Shown here piece after piece: positions 1 to 10,600 of a DNA stretch of 64,000 nucleotides. The notes beneath the pieces are model-generated. The model saw only the letters and a list, made by a program, of their open reading frames with translations. It searched no databases and was not told the origin of the DNA. The number at the start of each line of letters is the position of its first letter. The first letter of the stretch is position 1. The DNA is from Chitinophagaceae bacterium. Lineage in GTDB: Bacteria > Bacteroidota > Bacteroidia > Chitinophagales > Chitinophagaceae. The DNA lies in assembly GCA_016708765.1 (NCBI GenBank), contig JADJFD010000001.1, positions 434,001-498,000 of the forward strand. Direction: 5' to 3'. Both the position numbers and the translations under genes were made by a program.

Positions 1-1653
1 GTCTTATTAGCAGCCTTTTTTTCAATGGCTATGAGCAGTTGTAAAAAATACCTGAATATAAATTCAGACCCTGATACACCTCAAAATCCTTCCAACAGTT
101 CAGTTTTTCCAGCTATGTTATCGGGTATCCCTCGAGGCGTACAATATGATGCTCGGTATATGAGTAAATATGTTCAGAATTTGCTATCCTCAGCAAATGG
201 TAATAATGACACCTGGGACAGACACGGTTACCTTGCTGGTAGCGATGCGTCTGGTGACATATGGCGCCAGACCTATTTTGGACTTGGTAATAATTTGAAT
301 TATATTATAGATAATGGGATTCAAAAAGGTCAATCTGATTATGTTGGTGCATCATTAGTCTTAAAAGCACTTATGTTTCAGATGACTACCGATTATCATG
401 GAGATATAATTTTCCGTGAAGCATTTAAAGAAAATACTTATTATTTTAAATATGATTCACAATTAGTAGTTTACCAGGGTGTTGATTCAATATGTCGTCT
501 TGCTGATGCCTATTTGACAAAGTCAGCATCAGAAACATTGACATTAGGAATAGGAGATTTTGTTTACAATGGTGATATATCTAAATGGAAGAAATTAAAC
601 TATGCTATTCTTGCAAAAAACTTCCATCGATTTACAAATAAAGCCGGCATGTATAATGCTGACTCTGTAATTAAGTATTGTGATTTAGCAATGGGCTCTG
701 TAAATGACGATTTCGTTATTCCATTTGATGCTACTAAAAATGATGATGCAAGTTTTTATGGCACTTATCGTAATAACTTGACATCTTTCCGTCAATCAAA
801 TTTTATTGTAAAATTGTTGGATGGAACAAGTCTTACCGGCTCTAGCACACCAGCTACAATAGATCCAAGAATATCTCATATGCTTTCAGCTTCTCAGGAT
901 CTTACCAACGGAAATGGAGGCTACCGTGGAGTAGATCCTGCCATTGGCGATCCATTCAGTGCTTTAACAGGTGTTTATACCGTTGGTTCTGCCAACTGGA
1001 TTAATGCCCGCAAACGGGTAGGTATAGTTTGGGGCGATAGTATATATGCAAACCCAAGTGCTGCTAATTTTTCAGCTACTACCACTGGTAAATACCTTTT
1101 TAAAGATAAAGCAGTAATGCCTGTTATATCTTATACAGAAATGCAATTTATTAAAGCTGAGGCAGCATTCCGTAAAGGTGATTTTGGTACAGCTCACACA
1201 GCTTATTTAGCAGGAATTAACGGGCATTTTGATTTTATTAATAGAAATTATGGAGCAGTAAGAGGTAACTCAACTATTTTTAACGGCTCTCCTATTTCTA
1301 CTGCAAGCAGAAATAGTTACTTAGCTAGTGCCAATGTAAGATCGCAAGCTCAATTAAGGATAACCGACATCATGCTACAGAAATATATCGCATTATGGGG
1401 TTGGGGATTCTTAGAAACCTGGGTTGATCTTAGACGTTTTCATTATCTCGATCTTGATCCAGCAACAGGGCAACAGGTTTATGTAAATTTTGCATTCCCT
1501 ACCAGCTTTTTTCCTAATAACCTGAACAAGCCTGTACAAAGAGTAAGACCAAGATTTAATTCAGAGTACATTTGGAATTTGGAGGAATTAAAACGTTTTG
1601 GAGGTGATCAAACTGATTATCATACATACGAAATGTGGTTCAGTAAACCTTAA
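1..1653 (+). CDS. SusD/RagB-like nutrient-binding outer-membrane lipoprotein (5' end outside window)
   Basis: The reading frame is open to base 1, so the true start lies upstream. The first codons encode a hydrophobic signal segment ending in a lipobox whose cysteine is at bases 40-42, so the protein is a lipoprotein. The N-terminal part after the Cys (KYLNINSDPDTPQNPS) and the C-terminal stretch QKYIALWGWGFLETWVDLRR are typical of the SusD-like_2 group, the all-helical partner of a SusC TonB-dependent channel that captures oligosaccharides or peptides at the cell surface. The SusC gene is expected just left of the window. The substrate cannot be told from the sequence. The downstream lipoprotein follows after 25 bases and is probably co-transcribed. 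Confidence 0.88.
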   Translation, partial: VLLAAFFSMAMSSCKKYLNINSDPDTPQNPSNSSVFPAMLSGIPRGVQYDARYMSKYVQNLLSSANGNNDTWDRHGYLAGSDASGDIWRQTYFGLGNNLNYIIDNGIQKGQSDYVGASLVLKALMFQMTTDYHGDIIFREAFKENTYYFKYDSQLVVYQGVDSICRLADAYLTKSASETLTLGIGDFVYNGDISKWKKLNYAILAKNFHRFTNKAGMYNADSVIKYCDLAMGSVNDDFVIPFDATKNDDASFYGTYRNNLTSFRQSNFIVKLLDGTSLTGSSTPATIDPRISHMLSASQDLTNGNGGYRGVDPAIGDPFSALTGVYTVGSANWINARKRVGIVWGDSIYANPSAANFSATTTGKYLFKDKAVMPVISYTEMQFIKAEAAFRKGDFGTAHTAYLAGINGHFDFINRNYGAVRGNSTIFNGSPISTASRNSYLASANVRSQAQLRITDIMLQKYIALWGWGFLETWVDLRRFHYLDLDPATGQQVYVNFAFPTSFFPNNLNKPVQRVRPRFNSEYIWNLEELKRFGGDQTDYHTYEMWFSKP

Positions 1654-1678
1654 TCAAGAATAACTAAACATACTCGAT

Positions 1679-2476
1679 ATGAAAAAAAATATAAGAATAC
1701 CATTGCTCGGACTATTGACAGTATTAATTTTTAGTAGTTGCGAAAAAAATAAGTTTAGTCTGAAAGAAACAAATTTCATTGATGGAAAAGCACAGTTAAA
1801 GGTGAATTTTGTTTCTTCTTACAGAAACAATCCTGCTGTACAGCTAAAAATTGATGATGTTAGAGTTAGTAATAATTACACTTACTTTACTCCATTTCCT
1901 GGTGGCGGTTTAAATACTGGTGGAGGAAACTATGCAGATTACCTGTCTGTGAATCCAGGTTCACATACTGTAAAAATTAGTATTCCGAATGTAGGCACAA
2001 ACAACGATTCATTAGTTTTAGCAACTACAACAGTTGATTTGACATCTGATAAAACATACTCTTTGTATTTTGCTGATACAGCGGCAAATACTATTGCTAA
2101 ACTTTTGGAAGATGATTTATCTTCCCCTGATTCAGGTTATATTAAATTCCGGTTCATTAATTTGATGCCTGATCTACCAGCAGGGCTAGATTTGTATTAT
2201 GGAACAGGTTTTACGAGTACAACTTCAACGAAAGTTTCAGGTCCAATTCTTTATCAGGGAGTTAGTGATTATTTCACTGTAGCGCTAAATACTGGATCTT
2301 CCTGGTCTATTCGTCCAGCAGGTGCTTTGCCTACAACTACAGCAATTGCAACATATGCAAGTGCCAGTACGGTAGTGAACCAGCGAGTATTTACAATTAC
2401 ATCAAGAGGCTATAATTCGATTACCTCTACAACGGATCCAAGAAGAAGGTTATTTAGTTTTATTTATAACCGGTAA
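1679..2476 (+). CDS. Secreted lipoprotein, DUF4397-like
   Basis: A 265-residue protein with a type II signal peptide (LLTVLIFSSC, Cys at about residue 21). The mature part looks all-beta, with two similar segments: an N-terminal half containing NPGSHTVKISIP and a C-terminal half containing YIKFRFINLMPDLPAGLDLYY, resembling DUF4397 surface proteins. It follows the SusD gene by 25 bases and is followed by a strong terminator, so it is the last gene of a SusCD-type operon and may be an accessory surface lipoprotein of that system. The DUF assignment is by eye; the lipoprotein call is firm. Confidence 0.62.
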   Translation: MKKNIRIPLLGLLTVLIFSSCEKNKFSLKETNFIDGKAQLKVNFVSSYRNNPAVQLKIDDVRVSNNYTYFTPFPGGGLNTGGGNYADYLSVNPGSHTVKISIPNVGTNNDSLVLATTTVDLTSDKTYSLYFADTAANTIAKLLEDDLSSPDSGYIKFRFINLMPDLPAGLDLYYGTGFTSTTSTKVSGPILYQGVSDYFTVALNTGSSWSIRPAGALPTTTAIATYASASTVVNQRVFTITSRGYNSITSTTDPRRRLFSFIYNR

Positions 2477-2490
2477 TTAAAAATACTTTT

Positions 2491-2520
2491 AAAAACTCCG
2501 GTTTTGCCGGAGTTTTTTTT
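2491..2520 (+). terminator. Rho-independent terminator of the SusD operon
   Basis: Stem ACTCCGG / CCGGAGT with a TTTTG loop and a run of eight T, 15 bases after the lipoprotein stop codon. Confidence 0.9.
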
Positions 2521-2537
2521 GGTTTGAACTTTATAAT

Positions 2538-5021
2538 ATGAAAACAAATTTCTTCCCATTTTTAAAGTCAATCGCTGTATTCCTTTTATTGCTATTTATA
2601 TCTGTTAGAATAAATGCACAGGCAGATCTTATTAAAGCGAATCTCGATAAATGGCGTAATGATTACCCACAAGAAAAAGTTTATCTGCAGACTGATAAAT
2701 CATATTACGTTCCCGGAGAAGATATGTGGATGAAGGCATGGTGTACAACGATTGATGGTCCTACTTATTTAAGCCGAATTATCTATATTGATATCGTTGA
2801 TCAAAAAGGTACTGTTGTTCAAAAGAAAATGTATCAACTTGACAGCCTTGGCAGCACCGCTGTAAACTTCAGTATTCCTGGAAATATTTTATCTGGTAAT
2901 TACGCTGTTAATGCCTATACCCTATGGATGTTAAACTTTCCAGAGTTTATCTTCAGAAAAAATATTTTTATTTATGGGAACGATTATAAATCAGATGCTA
3001 CTGTTGCAAATAAATTGGGTGCTAAACTTCAATTAACATTTTTCCCGGAAGGTGGTGATATAATTAATAGCGTTGAGAATCGTATTGCTTTTAAAGCAAC
3101 GGATAGTTATGGGTACCCTATTTCGATTAAAGGCCAGATTGAAACCCTGGAAGGTATAAAAATTATAGATATTGCAACAGAGCATGATGGTATGGGGGTT
3201 TTTGAATTTCTGCCAGCGGCTGGAAAGAAATACAGAGCGGCTATCACTTCGGGAGGAAATAGCAAACTAACATTTCAACTGCCAGTAATAAAAGAAGAAG
3301 GAGTCAATATAAAAATCAACAATACTAATCCAAACAGGCTTTTCATACTACTACGAAGAGGCGAAAAAAATAAAGATGCATTTAATGAACTCAAAGTAGT
3401 TACACAACTTAATTATCAGGTTATTAATACTACTTTTTTGAATATTGATGAAGAAAAATCGGCAGCAAGTATCAGTAAAAAAGGATTGCCACCGGGAATT
3501 TTACAAATAACAGTTTTTGATAAGAGTAATTTGCCAGTGGCAGAAAGAATTGCATTTAACGAAAACTATTCCTTTGTTCAACCAGTTATTAAAAGTGAAC
3601 TTAAAAATTTAAATGCAAAAGGGAAAAACCGATTAAATTTTAATTTTGATAGTATTGCAAACTCATCTATTTCCTGCCTTGTAACAGACTACGATGTCTC
3701 AACAATCTATGAAGATAACATTGCCTCAACCTTATTATTTGCAGCAGAACTGAAAGGCAATATTTTTAATGAGGGATATTATATTAAAGACAAAGACCCA
3801 ATAACATTACGTCACCTCGATTTACTTTTAATGACACAAGGTTGGAGAAGATTTAACTGGAAAAAAATCAATAATCAGGAACCAATTGCTTTAAAATATC
3901 CTGTGGAATCCGCTATCTCTTTCAGAGGAACAATGAGTAAAAGCGACCGAACAGAAATTATTAAAGACGGAAAAATTTCTTTTATAATTCGTGGAGCAGA
4001 CTCCACCTCTATTCTTGCAGAAGCTAATGTTACAGATAAAGGTGAATTTTTACTTTCTGATATTAATTATAAAAAAGATGCTGAAGTTGCATATATGGGA
4101 ACAAATAATAAAAAGGAAAACTTGATTGTTGATGTAAAGCTGTTCCCCAATTATATTGACAGCCTTAAAAAATCAATTTTCGCACCAACACTAAATCTTG
4201 ATACTACAGATATTGCTAATGGCCGTTCCCAGCTGTTATTATCCTTAAAAGCAGGGCTATTAGAGAATGATTCTGCTGCAAAGTATAAAACATTGGATAA
4301 TGTCGTTTTAAAATCTCGTAAGGTTTCAAAAGTTGACTCATTGAATAATGAATACACAACGGGAGTTTTTCAAATGGGAAAATCAATTGATCCACAGGAA
4401 TTCAAAAATGCATTTTCAATCTGGCAAATGATACAACAATCTGTTCCCGGTATTACTATTGAAGGCAATCCGTTTGACCCAACAGTTTCTTTTAATCGAT
4501 TTTCTGGATTAGCTATTTCGCAACCGCCAACTGGTGAAGAAAGTACTGATCCGTTAAGCTCTCCAGATGTTTTGGAAGAAGGCGGAATTGCTTATTTCAT
4601 TAATGAGGTAAACGTAAGCAAAGATGTTATCAATTCTCTATCTGTAAATGATATTGCTTTAATAAAAGTATTAAAAAATGAAGCCGCTGCATTAGGGGTA
4701 ACTCAAGGCGCCATTGCCTTTTACACTAAATCAGGTGTTGACTTTAGTGCAAGAGCTTATGACAAAACATATACTAAAGAACGGCGGGATGGATATGCCA
4801 TTGTGAAAGAGTTTTATTCACCAGACTATACTTTGCCCGAGAAAAAAATGGATAAAGACAACAGATACACATTATATTGGAGCGGTAATATCACTCCTGC
4901 AAAAGATGGAAAGTATAGATTTGAGTTTTATAATAATGATACAAGTAAAAAGCTAAGATTATTGATACAAGGTATTAGCTCGGATGGAGAGTTAATCTAT
5001 CATCAGGCTATTATAGAATAA
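2538..5021 (+). CDS. Large exported macroglobulin/TonB-plug-like surface protein
   Basis: An 827-residue protein with an N-terminal signal peptide (hydrophobic residues 8-27, cleavage near NAQA). Residues about 40-150 (EKVYLQTDKSYYVPGEDMWM) match the macroglobulin MG2-type beta-sandwich often seen at the start of large Bacteroidota surface proteins. The middle contains the family-typical LLLMTQGWRRFNW (about residue 430). Near residues 690-740 there is a plug-like segment (INEVNVSKDVINSLSVNDIALIKVLK) resembling a TonB-dependent receptor plug, but no 22-strand barrel follows. The family is widespread and uncharacterised; a role in envelope surface assembly is an inference. It starts 17 bases after a terminator and is probably expressed on its own. 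Confidence 0.6.
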   Translation: MKTNFFPFLKSIAVFLLLLFISVRINAQADLIKANLDKWRNDYPQEKVYLQTDKSYYVPGEDMWMKAWCTTIDGPTYLSRIIYIDIVDQKGTVVQKKMYQLDSLGSTAVNFSIPGNILSGNYAVNAYTLWMLNFPEFIFRKNIFIYGNDYKSDATVANKLGAKLQLTFFPEGGDIINSVENRIAFKATDSYGYPISIKGQIETLEGIKIIDIATEHDGMGVFEFLPAAGKKYRAAITSGGNSKLTFQLPVIKEEGVNIKINNTNPNRLFILLRRGEKNKDAFNELKVVTQLNYQVINTTFLNIDEEKSAASISKKGLPPGILQITVFDKSNLPVAERIAFNENYSFVQPVIKSELKNLNAKGKNRLNFNFDSIANSSISCLVTDYDVSTIYEDNIASTLLFAAELKGNIFNEGYYIKDKDPITLRHLDLLLMTQGWRRFNWKKINNQEPIALKYPVESAISFRGTMSKSDRTEIIKDGKISFIIRGADSTSILAEANVTDKGEFLLSDINYKKDAEVAYMGTNNKKENLIVDVKLFPNYIDSLKKSIFAPTLNLDTTDIANGRSQLLLSLKAGLLENDSAAKYKTLDNVVLKSRKVSKVDSLNNEYTTGVFQMGKSIDPQEFKNAFSIWQMIQQSVPGITIEGNPFDPTVSFNRFSGLAISQPPTGEESTDPLSSPDVLEEGGIAYFINEVNVSKDVINSLSVNDIALIKVLKNEAAALGVTQGAIAFYTKSGVDFSARAYDKTYTKERRDGYAIVKEFYSPDYTLPEKKMDKDNRYTLYWSGNITPAKDGKYRFEFYNNDTSKKLRLLIQGISSDGELIYHQAIIE

Positions 5022-5039
5022 GACAATCTAACAGTTCCA

Positions 5040-6440
5040 TCATCCAAAGAATATATATGCCATTGCAATGGCAGTTAAAATCCCTGCCAAATCAGCTAGC
5101 AGCATTGTGCTAACTGCATAACGGGTATTTTTTATTCCTACAGCTCCAAAATACACTGCTACAATATAAAAAGTGGTATCAGCAGAACCTCGGAATACAG
5201 ATGCAAGGTTTCCTGCAAATGAATCAGCTCCCTGAACACTCAACGTATCAATCATCATAGCTCTGGCACCACTTCCGCTGAGTGGTTTTAATATAGCTGT
5301 TGGCAATGCATCTACTACTCTTGTGTCGCCGTTCAGCATAACGAATAAGCTTTTAATGCCATCCATTACAAATTCAAAGGCGCCGCTATTGCGTAACAAA
5401 CTAATAGCAACTAATAATCCTACCAAATATGGGATAATTTTTACAGCTATTTCAAAGCCACCTTTGGCGCCATCAATAAAGGCATCAAACACATTTGTTT
5501 TCTTATAAATACCGCCCAAAACGATTAAAAAGAAAATAAGTAAAATCAAGCCATTACTTAGGCTTGTTGAAAATAGTTTTATACCCTGTGCATCAAGCGT
5601 CTTTACATATAATATTAAAGCGGCAATTACAATTGAAATACCGAGTACCCATAAAAGAATTACAGTTTGAAAGATTTTTATCTTTTGACGCCAAGCAACT
5701 AATACCAAAGCAGCCATCGTTGCAACAAATGTGGCGATCATACAAGGAATAAATATCGATGTTGGATTTTCAGAACCTAAAGCAAGCCTATCAGCAATAA
5801 TTATGGTTGGTACTAATGTTAATCCAGATGCATGAAGACACAGAAACATAACCTGGGCATTAGAAGCTGTTTCTTTTGTCGGATTTATTTCCTGTAAACT
5901 TTCCATTGCTTTTATTCCAAATGGTGTAGCTGCATTGTCAAGACCTAATAGATTGGCAGAAAAATTCATCATCATATGCCCCATTGCCGGATGGCCTTTT
6001 GGCACTTCTGGAAATATTCTTGAGAAAAATGGGCCGATAATCCTTGATAAGAAACGAATGCCTCCTGCCCTTTCGGCTATGGCCATAAATCCCATAAACA
6101 GCGCCATAATGCCTATTAAACTGATGCTTAAATTAACGGCATCTTTCGTTGTTTCGAATACACCATTCGCAGATTGTGTTGAAAATACTCTGTATTCAGT
6201 TGGCCCAGTCTGGTACACTTTTTCTTTGCCCCATGAAACCAGGTTCTTCTCATTTAAACCATTCACTACTGTTGCAGGAAGTGCATCTGTGTTTAATACC
6301 CTTACATTTAGAGAGTCTCCACTTTTACCAGTAACCAAATTGCTAAAAATCTGGTTTTGCCCCGGTTGGAAAAGAAACTTTCCAGTTGCTGCCAGCATTG
6401 CAATAATTATAAATCCTGTCCATATTCTGCTTAGTGCCAT
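5040..6440 (-). CDS. SpmA-SpmB fusion, nucleoside-recognition (Gate) domain membrane protein
   Basis: A 466-residue polytopic membrane protein. The N-terminal half matches SpmA (MGFMAIAERAGGIRFLSRII, FSANLLGLDNAATPFGIKAM) and the C-terminal half SpmB (GGFEIAVKIIPYLVGLLVAI, GSGARAMMIDTL, FRGSADTTFYIVAVYFGAVG). In Bacillus the two are separate spore-maturation proteins; in Bacteroidota they are commonly fused although the cells do not sporulate. The Gate domain suggests a transporter, but the substrate is unknown. An insertion of about 60 polar residues after the first helix, before the SpmA core, probably lies outside the membrane. It converges with the surface-protein gene, only 18 bases apart. 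Confidence 0.85.
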   Translation of the reverse strand: MALSRIWTGFIIIAMLAATGKFLFQPGQNQIFSNLVTGKSGDSLNVRVLNTDALPATVVNGLNEKNLVSWGKEKVYQTGPTEYRVFSTQSANGVFETTKDAVNLSISLIGIMALFMGFMAIAERAGGIRFLSRIIGPFFSRIFPEVPKGHPAMGHMMMNFSANLLGLDNAATPFGIKAMESLQEINPTKETASNAQVMFLCLHASGLTLVPTIIIADRLALGSENPTSIFIPCMIATFVATMAALVLVAWRQKIKIFQTVILLWVLGISIVIAALILYVKTLDAQGIKLFSTSLSNGLILLIFFLIVLGGIYKKTNVFDAFIDGAKGGFEIAVKIIPYLVGLLVAISLLRNSGAFEFVMDGIKSLFVMLNGDTRVVDALPTAILKPLSGSGARAMMIDTLSVQGADSFAGNLASVFRGSADTTFYIVAVYFGAVGIKNTRYAVSTMLLADLAGILTAIAMAYIFFG

Positions 6441-6506
6441 GTGGTTTTCAGTTTAGGCTTTGAAGTTAATGGTTAGATTTCAAACAACCATCAGGCTGTT
6501 AACCCT

Positions 6507-6514
6507 TATCTTTG
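6507..6514 (+). promoter_or_regulatory. Bacteroidota -7 element (TATCTTTG) for ychF
   Basis: Exact match to TAnnTTTG, 22 bases before the ychF start codon. No convincing -33 TTG at the usual spacing. Confidence 0.55.
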
Positions 6515-6536
6515 CGCCTCGAAAATTTACAACAAT

Positions 6537-7634
6537 ATGGCATTACAAGCAGGTATCGTAGGACTTCCAAACGTAGGTAAATCAACATTATTTAATGCAG
6601 TAAGTAACAGTGCTAAGGCTCAGGCAAGCAATTATCGTTTTTGCACTATTGATCCCAATGTTGGATTGGTAGATGTGCCGGATGCCCGTTTAAATAAGTT
6701 GGCAGAATTGGTGATTCCGGAAAAAGTGGTTCCTACACAAATTGAAATAGTTGATATTGCCGGTTTAGTTCGTGGTGCAAGCAAAGGAGAAGGGTTGGGA
6801 AATAAATTTCTTGGGAATATCCGTGAGGTAGATGCCATCATTCATGTAATCCGTTGTTTTGAGGATGAAAACATACTCAGAGATGAAGGAGCCATCAATC
6901 CGATAAGTGATAAAGAAATCATTGAAACAGAATTGCAGCTTAAAGATCTTGATAGTGTAGAAAAGAAAATTCAGAAAACGCAAAAGGCATTGAAGATTGA
7001 ACCACAATTGAAAAGTGAGCTTGAAGTTTTAGTTCGTTGCAAAGATCACCTTGAAAAAGGAAAAAGTATCCGTTCATTGGGATTAGATAAAGAAGAACAT
7101 GTAGCGATAGAAGATTTATTTCTTTTAACGGAAAAGCCGGTTTTGTATGTAGCCAATGTGGATGAGGCTTCTATGCATACAGGAAATAAATTTTCTGAAG
7201 CATTGATAGCTGCTGTAAAAGACGAAAATGCAGAAGTAATTGTGATGAACAATAATATTGAAGCACAAATTGCTGAAATGGATAATGATGAAGACCGTCA
7301 GTTGTTCATGGATGAATATAAAATGACTGAACCTGCATTAGACAGGCTTATTCATTCTGCCTATAAATTATTGAACCTGTTTACTTATTTTACTGCCGGT
7401 GTGCAGGAAGTAAGAGCTTGGACAATTCATGAAGGCTGGAAAGCTCCTCAAGCTGCTGGTGTAATTCATACAGATTTTGAAAAAGGATTTATTAAAGCAG
7501 AAGTAACCAGCTACGATGATTTTGTAAAATATGGTTCAGAAGCGGCCTGCCGTGAGGTTGGCAAATTAAGAATTGAAGGAAAAGAATATATAGTGAAAGA
7601 TGGCGATCTGATGCATTTTAGGTTTAATGTTTAG
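6537..7634 (+). CDS. ychF: Redox-regulated ATPase YchF (OLA1-type)
   Basis: A 365-residue protein, full length for the family. The P-loop GLPNVGKST is at residues 9-17, the G3 motif DIAG at 73-76, and the G4 position reads NVDE (207-210) instead of NKxD, the change that gives YchF ATP rather than GTP preference. A coiled-coil insert occupies about 125-190 and a C-terminal TGS domain about 280-363. YchF binds ribosomes and modulates oxidative-stress responses in other bacteria. The gene stands alone, and its stop codon overlaps the stop of the convergent gene by four bases. Confidence 0.97.
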   Translation: MALQAGIVGLPNVGKSTLFNAVSNSAKAQASNYRFCTIDPNVGLVDVPDARLNKLAELVIPEKVVPTQIEIVDIAGLVRGASKGEGLGNKFLGNIREVDAIIHVIRCFEDENILRDEGAINPISDKEIIETELQLKDLDSVEKKIQKTQKALKIEPQLKSELEVLVRCKDHLEKGKSIRSLGLDKEEHVAIEDLFLLTEKPVLYVANVDEASMHTGNKFSEALIAAVKDENAEVIVMNNNIEAQIAEMDNDEDRQLFMDEYKMTEPALDRLIHSAYKLLNLFTYFTAGVQEVRAWTIHEGWKAPQAAGVIHTDFEKGFIKAEVTSYDDFVKYGSEAACREVGKLRIEGKEYIVKDGDLMHFRFNV

Positions 7635-10600
7635 AACAAAGCAGTTATTGCTGCTCTTCCTAGATGTACAGTTTTAGAAGAACCTGCTTTTCTTCCATCG
7701 TATAGAAGATTGATTTCAAGATTATTCAACAATCTTTTGCTAAAGCCAACAGACCACAAAAAATTTTTACCTGGCAGCAATCCATCAAGCATAATATAAC
7801 TTACAGTAGTATTTGCCGGAAAATTATAACTAATATTATTGAAAGTAAACTTTCCTGTAAGGGCACTGTTCTGCAAAATATTGTACTTGCTATCCAGGTT
7901 GATGGAATTTGAAACTGATTTTTCTCCACCAAATAGCGGACTATTTTTCTTTGTTTCAATTTTATATCCACCAGCTATTCTAAAAGTTGTTCCTTTAATG
8001 AAGGTTACAAAAGGTTCTGCATTATAAATATTTAATTTGTAGTTTCTGTTTGCAAATTGTGGCGTTTCCAATTCATTTTGTCCTTTCTTCCCATTTAAAG
8101 TAATCAGAACGGAGCGGTTTATATTCCACCTCAACTTCATAAGCCAGTCGTTCAATTTCCTTGTTTCATAACCATAAGTAAGCAGTGATTTGCCATTATT
8201 TCTGAGATTCGTAAAATCTACTCCCCATTTATTATTCATCCGATTAAATGAAACAGTATTCAGTATAGTTGTATTTAATGTCACCAAAGCTGTATCACTA
8301 ATTCCATATTTAAAAGGATTAAATTCGAAGCTACCTTTTGCAATTGATTTTTTACTGGTTTGCAATGATGTAATAATTATTAGTTTAGATAAAAATTTAT
8401 TAACCCCAGTCAAATCGGGAGAAGATAAAACTGAACGAGGATTTATAGTGAAGCTATAATTGAATGTGGTATAATTTGCTTTTATGAAATCATTTGTCGG
8501 CGTAAATATTCGTAAAAATTTTGCCTGATCTGGAAAAGCGGCCAGCTCAAATTCATTTAGTTGTTGCACACCATCACTATTATAATCATTCCATGCATAT
8601 TGCCCTGTCCCTGCCGGAACTTCTAGATAGGCAAAATCTCTTCTCTGCTCCTGTCCTGCTCCTACTTCATATAACATATTACCGGTCAATAATCCTTTCC
8701 ACTCGTTCATTACATATTCTACTCTTCCCAATATTGTTTCATCTTCCTGTTGTTTTGAAACGGCGATATTATATACTTTCAACTTTCTAAAAGTTGTATT
8801 AATATATAATTGTCGTTTTGCATTGGCCAATAATTCTGTTTGTAGGTTCAGGTTCAAGCTTCTGTCGCCTCTCACAAAATCTTTAAACACAGCATATTTA
8901 TCAGAACGGGTAAAAAAGGTTAGCCGATACCTATTTCTTTTACTTTCATCAGATTTTAAATAGGCGGAATAGATGTCGAAAGAAAAGGAACCAGGAATAA
9001 GTGTATCTGTGTTTTTAAACCTTGAATTATTTTGTTCCTGTAAATACGAAAAACCAAGCCGCCAATTATTCAATTGCTTTAATTCTTTGCTGATGTCGAT
9101 TGACGGCCTTAAAAAACTTCCCTTATTATTTAGCAAACTAAAGTTTGTGAGTGAGATACTATTTGCAAGAGTCCAGCCTTTCCAGATTGCATTATGCTGA
9201 ATACGGTTCTGAAAGCCATTATAATTATCGCTACGATTATAGTTTATAAATTGGTAGTTGAAAGCATGATTATTTTTATTCTTTAAACCTATTGAAGTAC
9301 GGATAATATTTTCATCTGCCGGAATAGGAATTGTATTTATACCTAATCCCCAGTCTCTTGTAAATTCTACATTTCTTAATCTTTCTAGTGGCTTAAATTT
9401 TCTATCTACATATTCATACTCCAATGCGGTGGAAAGTAATAGATTTTTGTCCTTACGGATCATTTTTTCGTTTGTCAATTGAAACTTTGCTCCCCACCCT
9501 CTATCGTCCCCATTATCTTTTGATGAATAAGTATTGACATCTGTACTACTTGTTGCAAGTTCTACTTTTACATTAGTGTTTGGGCTGATTGCATAATCAA
9601 CACCAAGATTAACAATCTGTTGTTTTTTTGGAGCTACTAATATCTGTACAGGCTCATACCTACCTTGTTTTATTCCTGCAATTGGTGCAACATATTTATA
9701 TACTTTCCCATTAGCTCCATTAAAATCAGAAACATAATCCCCACTTCCTTGTGTTACATCTACAAATGACAAATTATAGATCGCCACATTCGGGACAGTT
9801 GAATATTGATAAATTGAATCAGCTCCTATATATATTTTCTCGTATAAAATCTTTCCGGGAGATAAGGTGTCAAGAAAGGCAGCAGGATAAAAGGCTCTTT
9901 GTACACTATCACCTAAATCAGCTAAGAATTGTTTTTGTTTTGGATCTAATACCTGGTTGATGGAGGAGTTCTTTGCATCACTATTATTAAATGCGCCAAG
10001 CCTTATTTTTAGTTTATTATTAATTTCAAATTCTTGTGACAGGAATAAATTTGCATTCAAAAAATTTCTATCTGCATACTCAAACTCTACCTGAATCCTG
10101 CTGTCTTTCGTAATCATCCTTCTGGGTGTAAAAGTAATTTCAGCAGAGTTGTAGTTTATTACATAATCCTGATCTTCTCCTCTTTGTAAAAGCTCACCGT
10201 CATAAAATACTCTTTCTGTATTGGCCAGCACAATAAAAAAGAATTCATTGTTTGCTCCTCTTAACCTGTATGGTCCTTGGTTGCCTTCTAATGATTCTAG
10301 AATGTTTCTGGTGAATTTCCCTTTTGCAATTGATCCACTTACCAGTGTGTTCGATTGAACTGATTTTGACAATCGGTTTGTTGTTTGAAATGAAACACCT
10401 TGCAAACGTTTATAGAAATTCAGAAAGTAGCTTTTATTTTCTCTGATATCTAAATCGCCAAGATTTAGCTGCCAGTTCTTCTTTTTAAATTGAAGAAAAA
10501 CCTGATCAAATTCATTCAACTGTTGTGTATTCCCATCTGGTTGAATTGGTATATTGTTATCTGTAATAGCAGCATTAATTTCAATACTATCACCCAACAT

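Noticed and set aside
5935..6456. A 173-codon open frame on the plus strand opposite the SpmAB gene
   Set aside because: It mirrors the hydrophobic codons of a well-supported gene on the other strand and has no start context or family resemblance.
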